The position numbers and the translations under genes were made by a program. Under the pieces are notes generated by a model that saw only the letters and a list, made by a program, of their open reading frames with translations, was not told the DNA's origin and made no database searches. Of a stretch of DNA of 64,000 bases, positions 46,520 to 57,789 are shown one piece after another; positions within the stretch are counted from its first letter, which is position 1; the number at the start of each line of letters is the position of its first letter. Location: positions 1 to 64,000 of the forward strand of contig MU385985.1 of assembly GCA_022497145.1 (NCBI GenBank), in the 5' to 3' direction. This DNA is from Rostrohypoxylon terebratum. Lineage: Eukaryota > Ascomycota > Sordariomycetes > Xylariales > Hypoxylaceae.

Positions 46520-48548
46520 TATCTCCCTGATATGACTTGCATTCCTCTACATATCGCACCATTCTAACTCAACAAGGCAACTATGTCACTGGAAATGTCG
46601 TACAGCACGCCCGTTCTTCCGTACCTAACTGGATTTTGTCAGTCGGTTCGTTTTGCATGAAAGCGTTTCGTCTCCTGGGTGTGGCGTTTAGTATTTTCGA
46701 CTCGTGCCCAAATCACATTATCCGGGAGGGTTCAAGACATCAAATGCCATTTTCTCTTGTTATATACTGGGGCTTCCCAGTATTCGTCATATTTCATTAC
46801 ACGGGATAACTATTCTACGATCCCAAAGAAAAAGCTGGGGGTAATCATTGGATGAGGCAGCAACGCTATGCTTGACAACTCTTAACTTTTTGGTCACATT
46901 CGCTCCTCAATTCTTCGGACAGATTCTGAGATATCTCATCTCACCACCATGGTCTACGGAGATGGTGTACTGAAAAAAAGCAGACCAACAGGGTGGATCC
47001 AACTACGAGCTTGTCACCGCACCTTTCATGGTAATTTGGGTTGAAATACCTTAGGGCGTTGAAAATGAAGCTACACGTAGCAACCAGGCCAGGATCGACC
47101 CTGAGTCATTTGTGCCACGGATCACATAGGGCAAAGAGCTTGTGCCGGCCTCTGATGATAGCTATGATGGTAATAGCTGGGATGGGCAAATGAGGGTTAG
47201 GAAAGGTACAACAGCGACAGCCCTTGTCTTGACAGCTAGAAAATAGTGTAAACGACTACTAAAAATTAGAAAATTTATTAAAGGAACTGAAATGGTTTGG
47301 TTCATCCGTGAGTTGTTGGTTCCACATCAAGTGAAAGAACGATGCTTCGACTCTGTTCTGATTCTCCAAGGTCGCAAAGGCCTACCTCACATGAGTTCTA
47401 AACTTTAAATAAGATGCATCCTAGACCTTATCTCGAGCCAACCCTTAATCCCCTATTTCGATTCCCACAATAACTTTTTGACATTTGACTTTAACTAAGT
47501 GAAGCTCGTTAGTAGCGTTTCTCCTTACTTAACCTAGGGCCTAGGTATGGCCTAACATACGCAACTCATTAGTTCGAAGAAATAGAGAAATAAAAGATTC
47601 AGCCTTAATAATATCGCCATCAAATTGACATCGACTCCATCCAAAGCATCTGGCATATCCGAATGTGGAAGCATCCATTAAGTACCTCCATAGAGGAAGG
47701 TGTCTGAATGGCGTAATATCAAATAAATGCGTGTACCTAATTTGAATTTGAGAAAGATTGGCATCCATACCTAGCTTGGCATAACTCTAAACTTTGTAAG
47801 CGCCGGTCTGCGTATTATCGAGATTTCCCCTGCCCATGTTTCAAACGAAAGGCCATCAAGGTCGAGAGATGAGGTTATTACGTAGTCACATCTTGAGGCT
47901 ACGTTCAACGTTATGAATATGAATCGCGCCGGTTGTGATACTGGTAAGAAGCTTCACGACTCAGTTTGACATTTCCCCTGAAAATTTTCACGATACCTAT
48001 GGGGCAGCTCATATTCGAGTCAATGTGATCTGATTTCGGTAATATTCCCACCCATCAGGACTGTGACGTACACCTAGGATGACTAATTATTAATCATATA
48101 AGTACCTACTTATTAAGAGTATTAAGAGTAGGTACTTAGATAGTGTAGATCTGTTGTTTGGCCGCGTCTCTCGATATGGCGGGTTAACCCCTTTTTTCAT
48201 CCCCTGTCGATCTTGACGCTAGTTGGTAACGGGAGGGAACGGCTGGCGGTTGTTCTTGATTCTTTTCAGGAAATTATACACCACAATTCAATTTTGAGTC
48301 AGTATGAATCTCATGGGGGTAGTATCCAATTGGGAAATGATGGTGGTTATCTATCATTTGAAGATTTTGAAGTTTGGGCCGCCGAGTGACGGTAGTTGAA
48401 GTAATCGGTGAGCAATAGTCATTATTGTTGTATAAACTGAGTACTTTATTCGATACGCCGAGAGCAGACCCGATAACTGACGCACACTCCCAAGGATTCT
48501 TAGATAAGTAATGCCTCGAGGTCTTGGTGTAGTTGATCCGAGCCCTGG
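46520..48548. other. intergenic, no gene recognised
   Basis: About 2 kb. At 48100-48137 an 11-bp perfect inverted repeat (AAGTACCTACT/AGTAGGTACTT) encloses two tandem copies of ATTAAGAGT. Nothing else stands out. Confidence 0.5.
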
Positions 48549-48968
48549 TGTCACAATCCAACCCTCCAATTGACCCAAGAGCGGAACCGGACTAAGTATA
48601 TATCCGAATGCTACAGCTGCTCCAGCAGCAACACAGAGCATCGCAGAGCAACACAGAGCATCGCAGAGCAACACAGAGCATCGCAGAGCAACATAGAGCA
48701 TCGCAGAGCAATACGGAGCAGCTCAAAAAAACATCTTAGGAGAGGATATCTATATAAACATGGCAGGGCCTTATGTATCTAGTCATTCGTTTCAGTTCTT
48801 TAGTTATCAACCTAAGTTTATTCACTACGAGTAGGGAGAGGACTCCAAGCCTCTCTGACGAACACAATTGATTGATTACACTTGACCTCTACCATTACTG
48901 TTACCTTAAAATCAAGACCCCCTTATGAAGCTATACTTACTAATAAGCCTAAGTATAGGTTCGTCACA
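48549..48968 (+). mobile_element. solo LTR, 420 bp, with CCTGG target-site duplication
   Basis: The element starts TGTCACAATCC and ends CGTCACA. It is flanked by CCTGG at 48544-48548 and 48969-48973, so the boundaries are firm. A CTATATAAA box lies near 48749-48757. Its last 195 bp match the LTR at 13191-13380 closely, but the 5' half differs. It holds a 20-bp tandem repeat at 48629-48720. No internal retroelement sequence is present. Confidence 0.93.
48629..48720 (+). repeat. 20-bp tandem repeat inside the LTR U3
   Basis: 4.6 copies of CAACACAGAGCATCGCAGAG, with CAACATAGAG and CAATACGGAG variants in the last units. They lie just upstream of the LTR TATA box, the position of transcription-control repeats in retroelement U3 regions. 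The sister LTR has an unrelated 9-bp repeat at the same place. Confidence 0.95.
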
Positions 48969-49899
48969 CCTGGTTGGTGAGTTACATTTAACATTGTCGC
49001 GCTCCCTGCACGTCATATAATGGCCACGTTGAGTGATATGTTGTAGCGATAATGTGTAATTGTTAGAAGCAGAATGGCGGCTCCTAAGTTACTCGTATCC
49101 ATGTGATGAAAAAAGATCGAGAAACATGGCCCCTAACAAGATTTCTATATTCGCACCGGAAAAACAAGAAATGTTCATCGCGATGGGAGAATTCATGATC
49201 AGGTACTTAGTTTTGTGATTTTAAATTCCGGAGCATCTTTGATTTGTTATTCTGTCCCTTGAGCTTTTATACTTATCCAGTATTGTCTTCGACATATTCA
49301 GGTCCATACCCAAGGAAGCGCCCCTCTCATGACGTTTCCAGTGAAGATTTAAGCAAGAAATAAATGAACAATGTAAGTACTACCATTAAACCCCCCACAT
49401 ACTGGGGGTTGAAGGGAGAGGAATCGTCCAATCAGGTACGAACTTCGCCAGGATATCTCGTTTAATAGCGAAAATATGTTGGGAAGGGGACAAAGCCATA
49501 CCATAACCGCGACTCTTAAGCTCGGTTAACTGTGACCCCCACCCATTCCAAGCACCCACCAGAGGGTATTATGTTATAGATTCCAGACAAAGGCGAAGCT
49601 ATAACTTGTCTGCAATCGAGAAATATGTTGCGGGTCCCCCAACGCCAAAGAGATGTCGAAAGTACCTCGATCTGTAAGTCTCGATCGACGTAGGTCACCA
49701 TCGCCCCCAGGTTTAAGTGCGTGCCCACCAAATCGTTGGGTGGCTCGCTATCACCACCGTAATGTGAAGCTACTGCTGTACATGCAATGCCGTTGCTGAA
49801 AGAGATAGAAGCTTATTTAGTCCACTCAATCCCCAATTATTGCTTTGTGGGCTTGTAATATCCGGTAATCTCATAAAGCTTACCAACAACTCACTAGAA
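48969..49899. other. intergenic, promoter of rhodopsin-domain gene
   Basis: About 0.9 kb. Only short ORFs; nothing recognised. Confidence 0.5.
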
Positions 49900-51276
49900 A
49901 TGGCTGCTACGTTGGATCCCGAGGAAGTTAAAAGACTCGTCGAGTCTTCCAGCCAGATTCCCATGCACACCTTCCAAGTTGAGTAGCCCTAACTCCTCAT
50001 TCTGGGCACGATTAACCCCTTCGTAGGTGGCTCTTGGGGTCTTGTTCGGCTTGGCACTTTGCTGCTTCATCGCGCGCATGGCTATACGACTGACCTACCA
50101 CAAGCGTCTGGGCGTAGACGATGCCCTCTTGATTCTCGCAGTTTTTTGTCTATGCGCCGGGACTAGTATCCTGTATGATGTCTGCTACTTCACGTACATG
50201 CAAGCGTCCGTAGTGTTCGCGCCGCAGGTCATACCTTACGTCAATCTCGATATCAATGAACTTCTCGAGGCGCGAAAGAAACGGTACCTATTTATGGCAT
50301 TGACTTATACCGCGATATTCGCCGTCAAGGGGTGCTTCATAGCGTATATGCGACCGTTCGTTTGGTACATCTCGCGCGCGATGAATTGGTATTACTGGTT
50401 CATAGTGGTTTTTTGCACAATATCTTGGGCTTTTGTTGTCGCAGGACTCTTCATTACGTGCCCACATTTCGACGGGCCAGATGCTGGTGAGTATTGCCCA
50501 GTTAATCTGATTCCTAACTGGTTGCTCCGTACCATATATCCTCATAAACCCATGTTGACATCTGTCTATAGTAAGCTGCGTTCGCTCTACAGGCACCCAG
50601 AAGCCACTTCCACTTGGTATAAGTAGAACGGTCCTAGATGTACTTACCGATATAATGAGTAATACATATGCTTCCTTTGATATCATCTCTCAGGTCTTTC
50701 TAGAAAGCTTACATGATACTAGTCATTAGTATACCCGTGATCATCCTCAGAGGCGCCCACCTAAGTCTATCTACGAAGTTTGGCTTGGGAGTCTTTTCAT
50801 GTCTCTCCATTTTCATGGCGATGTGCTCAATCATTAGAGTTTCCAACTGGTTTTATAAGGGACAAGGGGACGATGTCAAGGATTATTTCTGGCTGGAAGC
50901 CGAGGGTGCTGTGGCGGTTATCATGGCATCTGTCAATACTTTCCGCACGTTGTTTGTCAAGCAGCGGCAAAGAGACCCAGAGTGCCCCACGCCTCGCAGT
51001 CCGGTCGACAACTTCTGCCACAGGATATGTACTCTCTTCCGGCCATTAGCCCGAGTTAAGCCTGATGAGAAGCCCCCTTTGGAAAGGCGAACAAGTTCAG
51101 TCTTTAAGCTTCCACAGGTTCCACCTCCAGTTTTCACGAGTATAAGAACCTATATCCGAAGACAGAACGGAACCGATGGCGGCGCTGAAGAGTTACCTAC
51201 CACGAACTCTATGCTCGATGACTCTGAGATCGACTACCATGCTGCTCTCAAAGCAAGCACAAGAGCAAATCGCTAA
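49900..51276 (+). CDS. PTH11-like integral membrane protein with fungal rhodopsin domain
   Basis: Four exons, 49900-49977, 50027-50486, 50572-50658 and 50723-51276, give 392 residues. Joins were chosen so that frames close and the family motifs are complete; the first intron has a weak GTTGAG donor but a good branch (GATTAACC). Seven helices follow an extracellular N-terminus. Typical family motifs: RLTYHKRLGVDDALLILA (after helix 1), CPHFDGPDA, and GTQKPLPLGISRTVLDVLTDIM-IISIPVIIL with STKFGLGVFSCLSIFMA. The cytoplasmic tail of about 120 residues is Pro/Arg rich. Members resemble G-protein-coupled receptors but have unproven signalling roles; some are induced in plant-infecting fungi. No CFEM domain precedes the helices. 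Confidence 0.88.
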
Positions 51277-52608
51277 TCGCTGATCGCAATGCCCCTCGAC
51301 ATGGACAAACATAAAAGCATTGTATTGAAGCACTGCCTATGGGAATAGTAAACATGAAAGACCCCTGGCGTATGTAGGTTCTAGGTAAGCACTCGGAACT
51401 TGAGAATCTTGGCTATATATCACAGTTTTATCATAAAATAGCTGACACGCTATATAGGTAAATTGTACGCAGGGTTGATATGTGCCGGCCCTAGAGTGCC
51501 AAGCGGGACACCTGCCCCTTTCACTTGATCTCAAACCTGAGACCAAAGTAGCTCACAAGGCATCGTATATCAGACCTGTTTGATGAACCGGATTGGTAAA
51601 CCTGTGGCGCAATATGGACGCAGCATCTGCATGGAGTAGACTTTCACCACGTCTTCAACGTAGTTGTCGTTCATGTGACAACTTCCACTAGGGCATTCCC
51701 ATGTCCTCGCTGTCCTCCTAGCCAGTAGCTCTCCGCCGTCGTCGTAGGTCGGTCATCACGGCGTTTGGATGCGGGATTGCGACTAGTCTTGTCGTGGTGG
51801 GATCATATCCCCTTGCCGTATACCCCTCCGATATCTGTTAAGGTAATCCTGGACTATTATCGATTGAAGAAGGAGGTGCGGTGTTGCAATAGACGCAGGT
51901 TATGAGTATCGTTAATGTATATTAGGTTGAGTTATTAGGACTCTAGTTGTGGACTGTGGTAATACATTATATACTCTGAGATATAGGGCGTGATAGGGCG
52001 TAGACTCCCAGCCACCTTATATTCCAACATGCGGCACAATCAAATGTACCAGCAGGCAGTTAGTTACCGCGGCATCGATGACGGGTCTGACGATTTCTCA
52101 AATGCAGCTAAGGTGACAGAGTCGTTGACCGCTGCCATCTGGAGAGATCCGTAAGGACTATCTATCTATCGATTGTTGATATATATTACCTAGGTAGGTA
52201 CGCATATAAGTACCTAGGTTTATAATTGAATTAAATATGCGTTAATGCCACTTATGTTTTTGGTTCTTGGACGGAGAACACAAATGAAAATTAGTCTCGT
52301 AAATGCCTCATCCATTACGATGTCGTTATGCCCACCGCTTTATATAATCCACCGCGCCGCAAGAGAAAGGCGGGTGGAATAAACACCCCCTATATTATTG
52401 GCAATGAATCGTGAAGGTAACTAATGGCCTGTCTGATCCTCACCATCAGAGGGGGCAGTTAGAATGATTTGCGGCGTTGAATTAAAGTTATGTTGTGGTA
52501 AAAGGGGTGCTTGATTGGCAGCAGATATAATCATATCAGACGGTGCAGTATGTCTAGGGAGCCGGCGCGAGGGGTGATGGAGTGGAAAGAGCGCCGTAGA
52601 CGGTGGTG
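51277..52608. other. intergenic, no gene recognised
   Basis: About 1.3 kb, with ACCTAGGTAGGTACGC near 52185-52204. No gene seen. Confidence 0.4.
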
Positions 52609-52857
52609 CTAGGAGCCCTCCGATTGTATTCGGCGACCAAGCGGTGCCACCATGTGATGAGAAACGGCGTTCTTTTTTGCTGAACCTTCTGGTTGAAGTA
52701 TCTCGAAGCCGCCCCCTGGCAGTATGGTGGGTAGAATGGGGATGAACAGTCCTCTTATGACACGGCGGACTGATGTGAATCTTACTATCCACAGTATTGA
52801 CAACAGAACTAACACCAAGCAAGATGTCAAAAGCCAGACTATCGTTGGATTCCCCAT
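52609..52857 (-). CDS. hypothetical short membrane protein or exon
   Basis: 82 codons with one clear hydrophobic helix (IVWLLTSCLVLVLLSILWIV) followed by basic residues (RFTSVRRVIR), the layout of a single-pass protein. An overlapping alternative frame is also open over this region (52421-52870), which lowers confidence. A 46-bp GT-AG intron could lie just upstream (GTACCT...CCCAG, branch GCTAAC), but no frame joins it cleanly to the ORF at 52907-53530. Function unknown. Confidence 0.3.
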   Translation of the reverse strand: MGNPTIVWLLTSCLVLVLLSILWIVRFTSVRRVIRGLFIPILPTILPGGGFEILQPEGSAKKNAVSHHMVAPLGRRIQSEGS

Positions 52858-52906
52858 TTCCTGGGTTCAAGTTAGCTCTTGTGATTTTATTAACCTGAAT
52901 AGGTAC

Positions 52907-53530
52907 TCATTTTAACCGACCTATATTTTTAGTCTGAGGTCTAAATCCGCTCCCAAAATTGTAACCCGAATGAGGAATGCTGAGATCTAAGCCCTTGGCG
53001 ATTTTACCGCCATATGTAAGCCTGTTACCATTTTGTTCTACCGCTGCTTCCGATTCATAGCTCCTATCAGTAGTTGATCCGCGGCTAGAACTCGCCATAA
53101 CGTGTTGGCTCAGGTGTGCGCTGGTAATTGAATCTGGGGTAACGCATCTCCAGCCACGGCCAGTATGTTGATTATAGAGTGTGTATTGGCCGGAGGTCTT
53201 GGTGTAGCCAGGGCTTAAACGAACGGGTTGTTGAGGGTTTTCTCTAGGAACCTGAGGTTCCAATGGATGATATAGATTGGTAGTAGGAGGGTAGACCAAC
53301 GACTGACTGTCGCAAAAATTGGTATTAGACGAGGAACAAGAGATAGTGGAATCTGATAGGATGGAAGAAGTAATAGTACTTTCAGCAAATGGTTCTTGTT
53401 GAAAGGGTGCTTGAATAGGTCCTCTCGTGCGAGGCCTAGTTTTCTTACAGAGGTTGGATAAATCGTAGCCTTTCCGACCAGGCATATTATCTTGTTGATA
53501 GATAGCTATATTAGTTTTGAAATAAACCAT
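52907..53530 (-). CDS. hypothetical Ser/Pro-rich protein
   Basis: 207 codons; a more credible start is the second Met (MPGRKGYDLSNLCKKTRPRTRG, residue 16). Composition is rich in Ser, Pro, Gln and Thr without domains, suggesting disorder. The strand upstream (53531-54350) is strongly polypyrimidine on the coding strand, as in fungal promoters and leaders. Not recognised; possibly the first exon of a gene that continues towards 52.4 kb. Confidence 0.4.
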   Translation of the reverse strand: MVYFKTNIAIYQQDNMPGRKGYDLSNLCKKTRPRTRGPIQAPFQQEPFAESTITSSILSDSTISCSSSNTNFCDSQSLVYPPTTNLYHPLEPQVPRENPQQPVRLSPGYTKTSGQYTLYNQHTGRGWRCVTPDSITSAHLSQHVMASSSRGSTTDRSYESEAAVEQNGNRLTYGGKIAKGLDLSIPHSGYNFGSGFRPQTKNIGRLK

Positions 53531-54500
53531 GGAGTTAGAAGGGGAGATGAAAATGGGTTACTGCATTGGTGATATCCATAGCTTTAACGAGATTTGTAAG
53601 AACACATAGGGACATATAGAGAATTCAGAAGATGAGGAAAATAATCATAGGAGGGAAGATGGGTTGACGTATACATATGTATATCATGGAGTTATTGAAT
53701 AGATATAAGAAACATGATTGAAAGCTCATAGAAGTCAAAAGAGTGAAAAGGGGATGAAGAGGTTTAAAATGTGGAAAGGTTTAAGTTTTGGTGAAAACTG
53801 GAGTCCTAAAGAGTGCCAAACTGGGACTCCAACGGGGGAGGAGGGAATGATGTATGTACTGAGCAGAGAATTATATAACTAACCCTTTTGATAGGAAGTT
53901 AAAACTAACTGATATTCCTGCCTAAAGATCTTGTGGAACGACTGAAAAACAGGGGCAGGGAGGTTAATAGAAATGCTTAAGGGGCAGCAATTAGAGAGGA
54001 AAATATCGCGGAGGGAAGGAAGTCACGATCCTGAATGGAGCGCAATATATCGAGACAGTATAGAAAGGTGTTGACTAGAAAAGCTAATCTATAATCGTGG
54101 AGGAAGGTGGTGATTTTCAGTGAAAAGGCGTTACAGAGGATCGTTACAAGGAAGGACAGATGAAGAAAATCGTGATGCTAAAAGAGTCAAATGCGTAGGG
54201 GAGACTTCTAGATGAACACAAGAGAACATGAGCAGGTTATATACATTGACTGGGAAAAAACAAGAATCCGTTGGCGGTAGCGAAACGCAGGTAATGCGAA
54301 GAATGCAAAGACAACAGGACTGAAGAATGGTTAGCACTTTAGGGAGGCACTCTGGGATCCATGGATGAACTTGGTGTTTGGGTCTTTGAGTATACTATTT
54401 GATCTGATGTCTAGCTGATTCATGATAGGTCCCATGCTATGAATGTCATTTAACATGGACTGTGCGAATTAGCAAACAATGTCATACCATGCTATGAGCC
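53531..54500. other. intergenic, purine-rich plus strand
   Basis: About 1 kb, with GGAAG/GAGGA runs on the plus strand, so CT-rich on the strand of both flanking minus-strand genes. No gene recognised. Confidence 0.5.
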
Positions 54501-56633
54501 CTATGAGGCTCCTTCTACCTCTCTCTTCCGCTTTCTCGGGACGTCGTTACCCCTTGCACCTTTCTCATTGCCGATGGCATTACCATTTCTTAGCCCACTA
54601 CCCCCATTTGACTGGTGCTCTGGTAATGTTTGTCCTGATGTAGTGTCAAGATCCTTGACCCAAGAGATCCACTCCCTACGCCTATTCCTCCATAGGTCCC
54701 CCTTCCATATTCTCCACACACGCCGACCCTCGAAAGAATTTCTCAATTCTTGTTCATGTTGACCAAGTAACTCTATGGTCGACTCCTTGATATGGAATGG
54801 CACGGATATACCATCACCTTTAGAGGGGATAAACACAATAGAATTCAGGACTCTGCTGCCATGTTCTGACATGGCGAGTTGAAAGGCGTGAGGTCGTAGG
54901 GCTGAGACTAGCAATTTGTGGAAGATCTTATTTCGCGTTGGGGTGGAAAAGGCGTTAACTAGGACGTAGGATGTAGGTGCTGATGATGTCGCAAGTTGAA
55001 GAATGAGCTCTTCAGGTAGAGATGATAGAGATGTTTGGATTGTGGTAGAGGGAAACCCGGGTATAGCAAGCATAGTTGTCGTTAATTGAGCACCATGAGA
55101 AACCAGCGCTGAACGGTTCTTCTGTGGCGGATTGTGATCTTTCTTCTTATCTTCTGCTTCTGATGGCTCTGGAAGGCAAAGTTTTGGAACTAGTAATTTG
55201 GGATCTGATCCAAACGCTTCGATAAGAGCCTTCGTCAGTTTGTCAATCTCGTCCTTTGCTTCTCGGGCCTGGCATCGCTCAAACAAGGTCTTGATTACGT
55301 TAAACCTTGATAGAGTGACAAGCTTTCCGAATTCTGGCAGGCTCTTATGGACCGCCGCCGCCAAGTCTTCTTTACTAAGTCGATTTAGAACGCGTATAGC
55401 CGGATAAGATGCGATATCGTTGCGAAGAAGACTGTGAATTCGGTCTGCAAAGATATGCTTATAAAGAGGCTTGAAGATCTTTCCGGGACAGTGGGTAATG
55501 AGGATCTCGAGAAGTCGTGAACCAATGTGGTCATAAAGCATCGAACTAACAAATTCTGATGCTGGAGTAGTGGCATCCTTTAGCGAGTTGGGGGCGCCAG
55601 GGAGGAGTTTCCATAATAATGTCATGTCTTCGGATTCTTCGCTTGCTTTCAAATTGAGACCAATATCCAGCTCTAGTAGTAATTGAAGAACTGGATTTCC
55701 CGTAGGATGTTTTGCTAGCACGCGAAGTTCCGTGGCATTCATACCAGACACCGAGTCAGCGATGATCTTTTTGGCGGCTAGATTGAATGCCATGGGCACT
55801 GCCCGAAGTTGTGAGCTTAAATCAGTTGGGTCATCAGATGTCCAAGGAACTGAGATCTTTTCCTTCCTCTTGCTGTGTATTAGGGATTTGGTTTGTGATT
55901 CGTCGAGCGGTCGTCCGGAGAGAATGATGAGTAGGACTCGAAGTGTGTGTGAGGCAAATTTATCGGTGAGGAGATATCCGAGGTGTCCTTCGAGCTCATC
56001 GAGCGTCAGAAGAAAAAGTTCTTCCATATAAGGTAGAGGTTCTTCATTCGGGTCGTCTTGATCCGTTGTAACATCGTCGCGTTCTCCTCCTAGCTCTCTA
56101 GTAACAATCGGAGCTGACTGTAGGAATAGGGTTTCGCAACAATGGCTCGCGAAACGGTGTTGGATGAGGTTTAGGAAATGGCTCGCAAATTGTAGGAACA
56201 GCTTCTTCTTCTGTCGCGTGTTCGACATCAGTATTAATCTCTCCATCAATCTCGAACATGACTGGCTACAGGCTAGCTTGAGTTCCTTCCCTTGGGCTTC
56301 GGCAAAGACACTAGCTAGATATAACTGTCGTTCTTCTTGGGAGGGAAAGTCGTCTATATCGAGTTGCTCATCTACGGAGCGAAAATATTCTTGTTCCTCT
56401 TCGGACAACATTCCGAAGAACTCTCGGTCGGCGGGTGGCGGCCCACCAATTCTAGGTTGGTCGTAGCCATCTTCAAATCTAGCTTCCTGATCACCAGCGT
56501 CGTTTTCATCGGCTTCCTCGAGTCGTTGTCTTTTCGCATCCTTGCTCCTTTGGGAAGCTTCTAGTGCCTTTTCGCGGCGCTTTGCTTTTCGCTCATCGCG
56601 AATAGCCTGCCGCTTCGTTCGTGGCTTCGGCAT
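54501..56633 (-). CDS. NOP9: nucleolar pumilio-repeat protein Nop9
   Basis: Single exon, 710 residues from the ATG at 56631-56633 (MPKPRTKRQAIRDERKAKRR). Upstream in-frame ATG at 56750 would add 39 hydrophobic/Ser-rich residues unlike Nop9, so the inner start is preferred. The N-terminus is basic (nuclear/nucleolar signal), then an acidic stretch near 40-60, then Pumilio-type helical repeats: examples are ACSQSCSRLMERLI, FASHCCETLF, KFASHTLRVLL, PTGNPVLQLLLELDI, IGSRLLEILI and SEHGSRVLNSIVF. Nop9 binds pre-rRNA in the early 90S particle and is needed for 40S subunit assembly. The Lys/Arg-rich C-terminus also fits. Length is within the usual 650-750 residues. Confidence 0.92.
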   Translation of the reverse strand: MPKPRTKRQAIRDERKAKRREKALEASQRSKDAKRQRLEEADENDAGDQEARFEDGYDQPRIGGPPPADREFFGMLSEEEQEYFRSVDEQLDIDDFPSQEERQLYLASVFAEAQGKELKLACSQSCSRLMERLILMSNTRQKKKLFLQFASHFLNLIQHRFASHCCETLFLQSAPIVTRELGGERDDVTTDQDDPNEEPLPYMEELFLLTLDELEGHLGYLLTDKFASHTLRVLLIILSGRPLDESQTKSLIHSKRKEKISVPWTSDDPTDLSSQLRAVPMAFNLAAKKIIADSVSGMNATELRVLAKHPTGNPVLQLLLELDIGLNLKASEESEDMTLLWKLLPGAPNSLKDATTPASEFVSSMLYDHIGSRLLEILITHCPGKIFKPLYKHIFADRIHSLLRNDIASYPAIRVLNRLSKEDLAAAVHKSLPEFGKLVTLSRFNVIKTLFERCQAREAKDEIDKLTKALIEAFGSDPKLLVPKLCLPEPSEAEDKKKDHNPPQKNRSALVSHGAQLTTTMLAIPGFPSTTIQTSLSSLPEELILQLATSSAPTSYVLVNAFSTPTRNKIFHKLLVSALRPHAFQLAMSEHGSRVLNSIVFIPSKGDGISVPFHIKESTIELLGQHEQELRNSFEGRRVWRIWKGDLWRNRRREWISWVKDLDTTSGQTLPEHQSNGGSGLRNGNAIGNEKGARGNDVPRKRKREVEGAS

Positions 56634-57789
56634 CGTGTTTGTTCTGGTTGCGACAGATCTAGAGGGGTTTGAAGAGCTTGGAGGTAAATAAATCCCTGGA
56701 AGCCTCAAAACTTGGATCGCAAATACCAAAATCTTTTTAGTGGGGATCATTGATAAGAGTCTTATCTTAGCGTTCCGCGACCATCTCTCTACGCTTTACC
56801 ATAATGAGACTAGTTCATATATGACCTGCGCTAGTGTCTTAGCATCTGTTCCTCCATTGCGTTCGTTCTCTATTTTCAGATTGAACATGTCGCCAGAAGT
56901 TCCATCAACCATCAACCATCAACATCTATAATTCGAAAGCATCAATCGTCGTCTCATAACACCACCATCTATTACAATAATCACGGCGTTTCAATGCGAG
57001 CTGGCCATCTGTTCATCAAATTATCAATATCATCAGAGTCATCTTAATACATCTTGTACACATGTACCTGATTGATTCTAGCAGCTCTCAGCTTCTCACA
57101 GCTATACATTCCGACAATTCCCAATTCAGCAAGTTTCCTCTTATATGGCACCTGTGATTGGTTAGCAGCAAATGCCGTCCTTTTCTATCATTTGTAAGTC
57201 AAAACGTCCCGAGTCACTGAAGTAGGTACTAATACGTGCGTATTTATACCTACAGGCTACTGGTGAATATCAGGTACCCAGTAATATGTATGACCTAAGG
57301 CAGTCCTAGGTAACCTAGGAAGTGAAATTGAATATCATTTGCGGTACGAAGTAATCAAGCAAGGCCCACTTTCGTATTCGTATACCAGGTAGCTAGCAGC
57401 AGCGAGTTTCTTCGCTTGGGGGTGCTCGTCATGCTAATTCTACATGAGATTTACCTAGATTATAGGTAAACAGTGAGAAGTAAGTACATCGAAGCCAGGG
57501 ATGTTTTGCCAGATCGTCGCCTCTTCTTATGCCGGGATCGGGATGTCCCTATTCCCGATTTGGATGCGACTTGGGTACCGGTAGCACTCTGATTTCCAAT
57601 TCTCTTGACATGAATGGACATGAATGGTTCTACAACTGTTATGCGAGCGTAAGCACTACACGATCGATGGTACCCGCATTTCATTCATCAAGCTCTTATA
57701 AAAAGAGAACTTCCACTTATAACTAATCGTCAACTTTTCATGTCTAAGAGTGACGAACTATTGAGCGATTATCAGTTCCTTGGAAGAAG
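56634..57789. other. divergent intergenic region (NOP9 and P450)
   Basis: About 1.15 kb. Contains CTAGGTAACCTAGG near 57307-57320 and other palindromic words. No gene seen. Confidence 0.5.

Noticed and set aside
48629..48720. direct repeats resembling a CRISPR array
   Set aside because: Repeats are head-to-tail without spacers, lie inside a eukaryotic LTR, and vary by point changes as minisatellites do.
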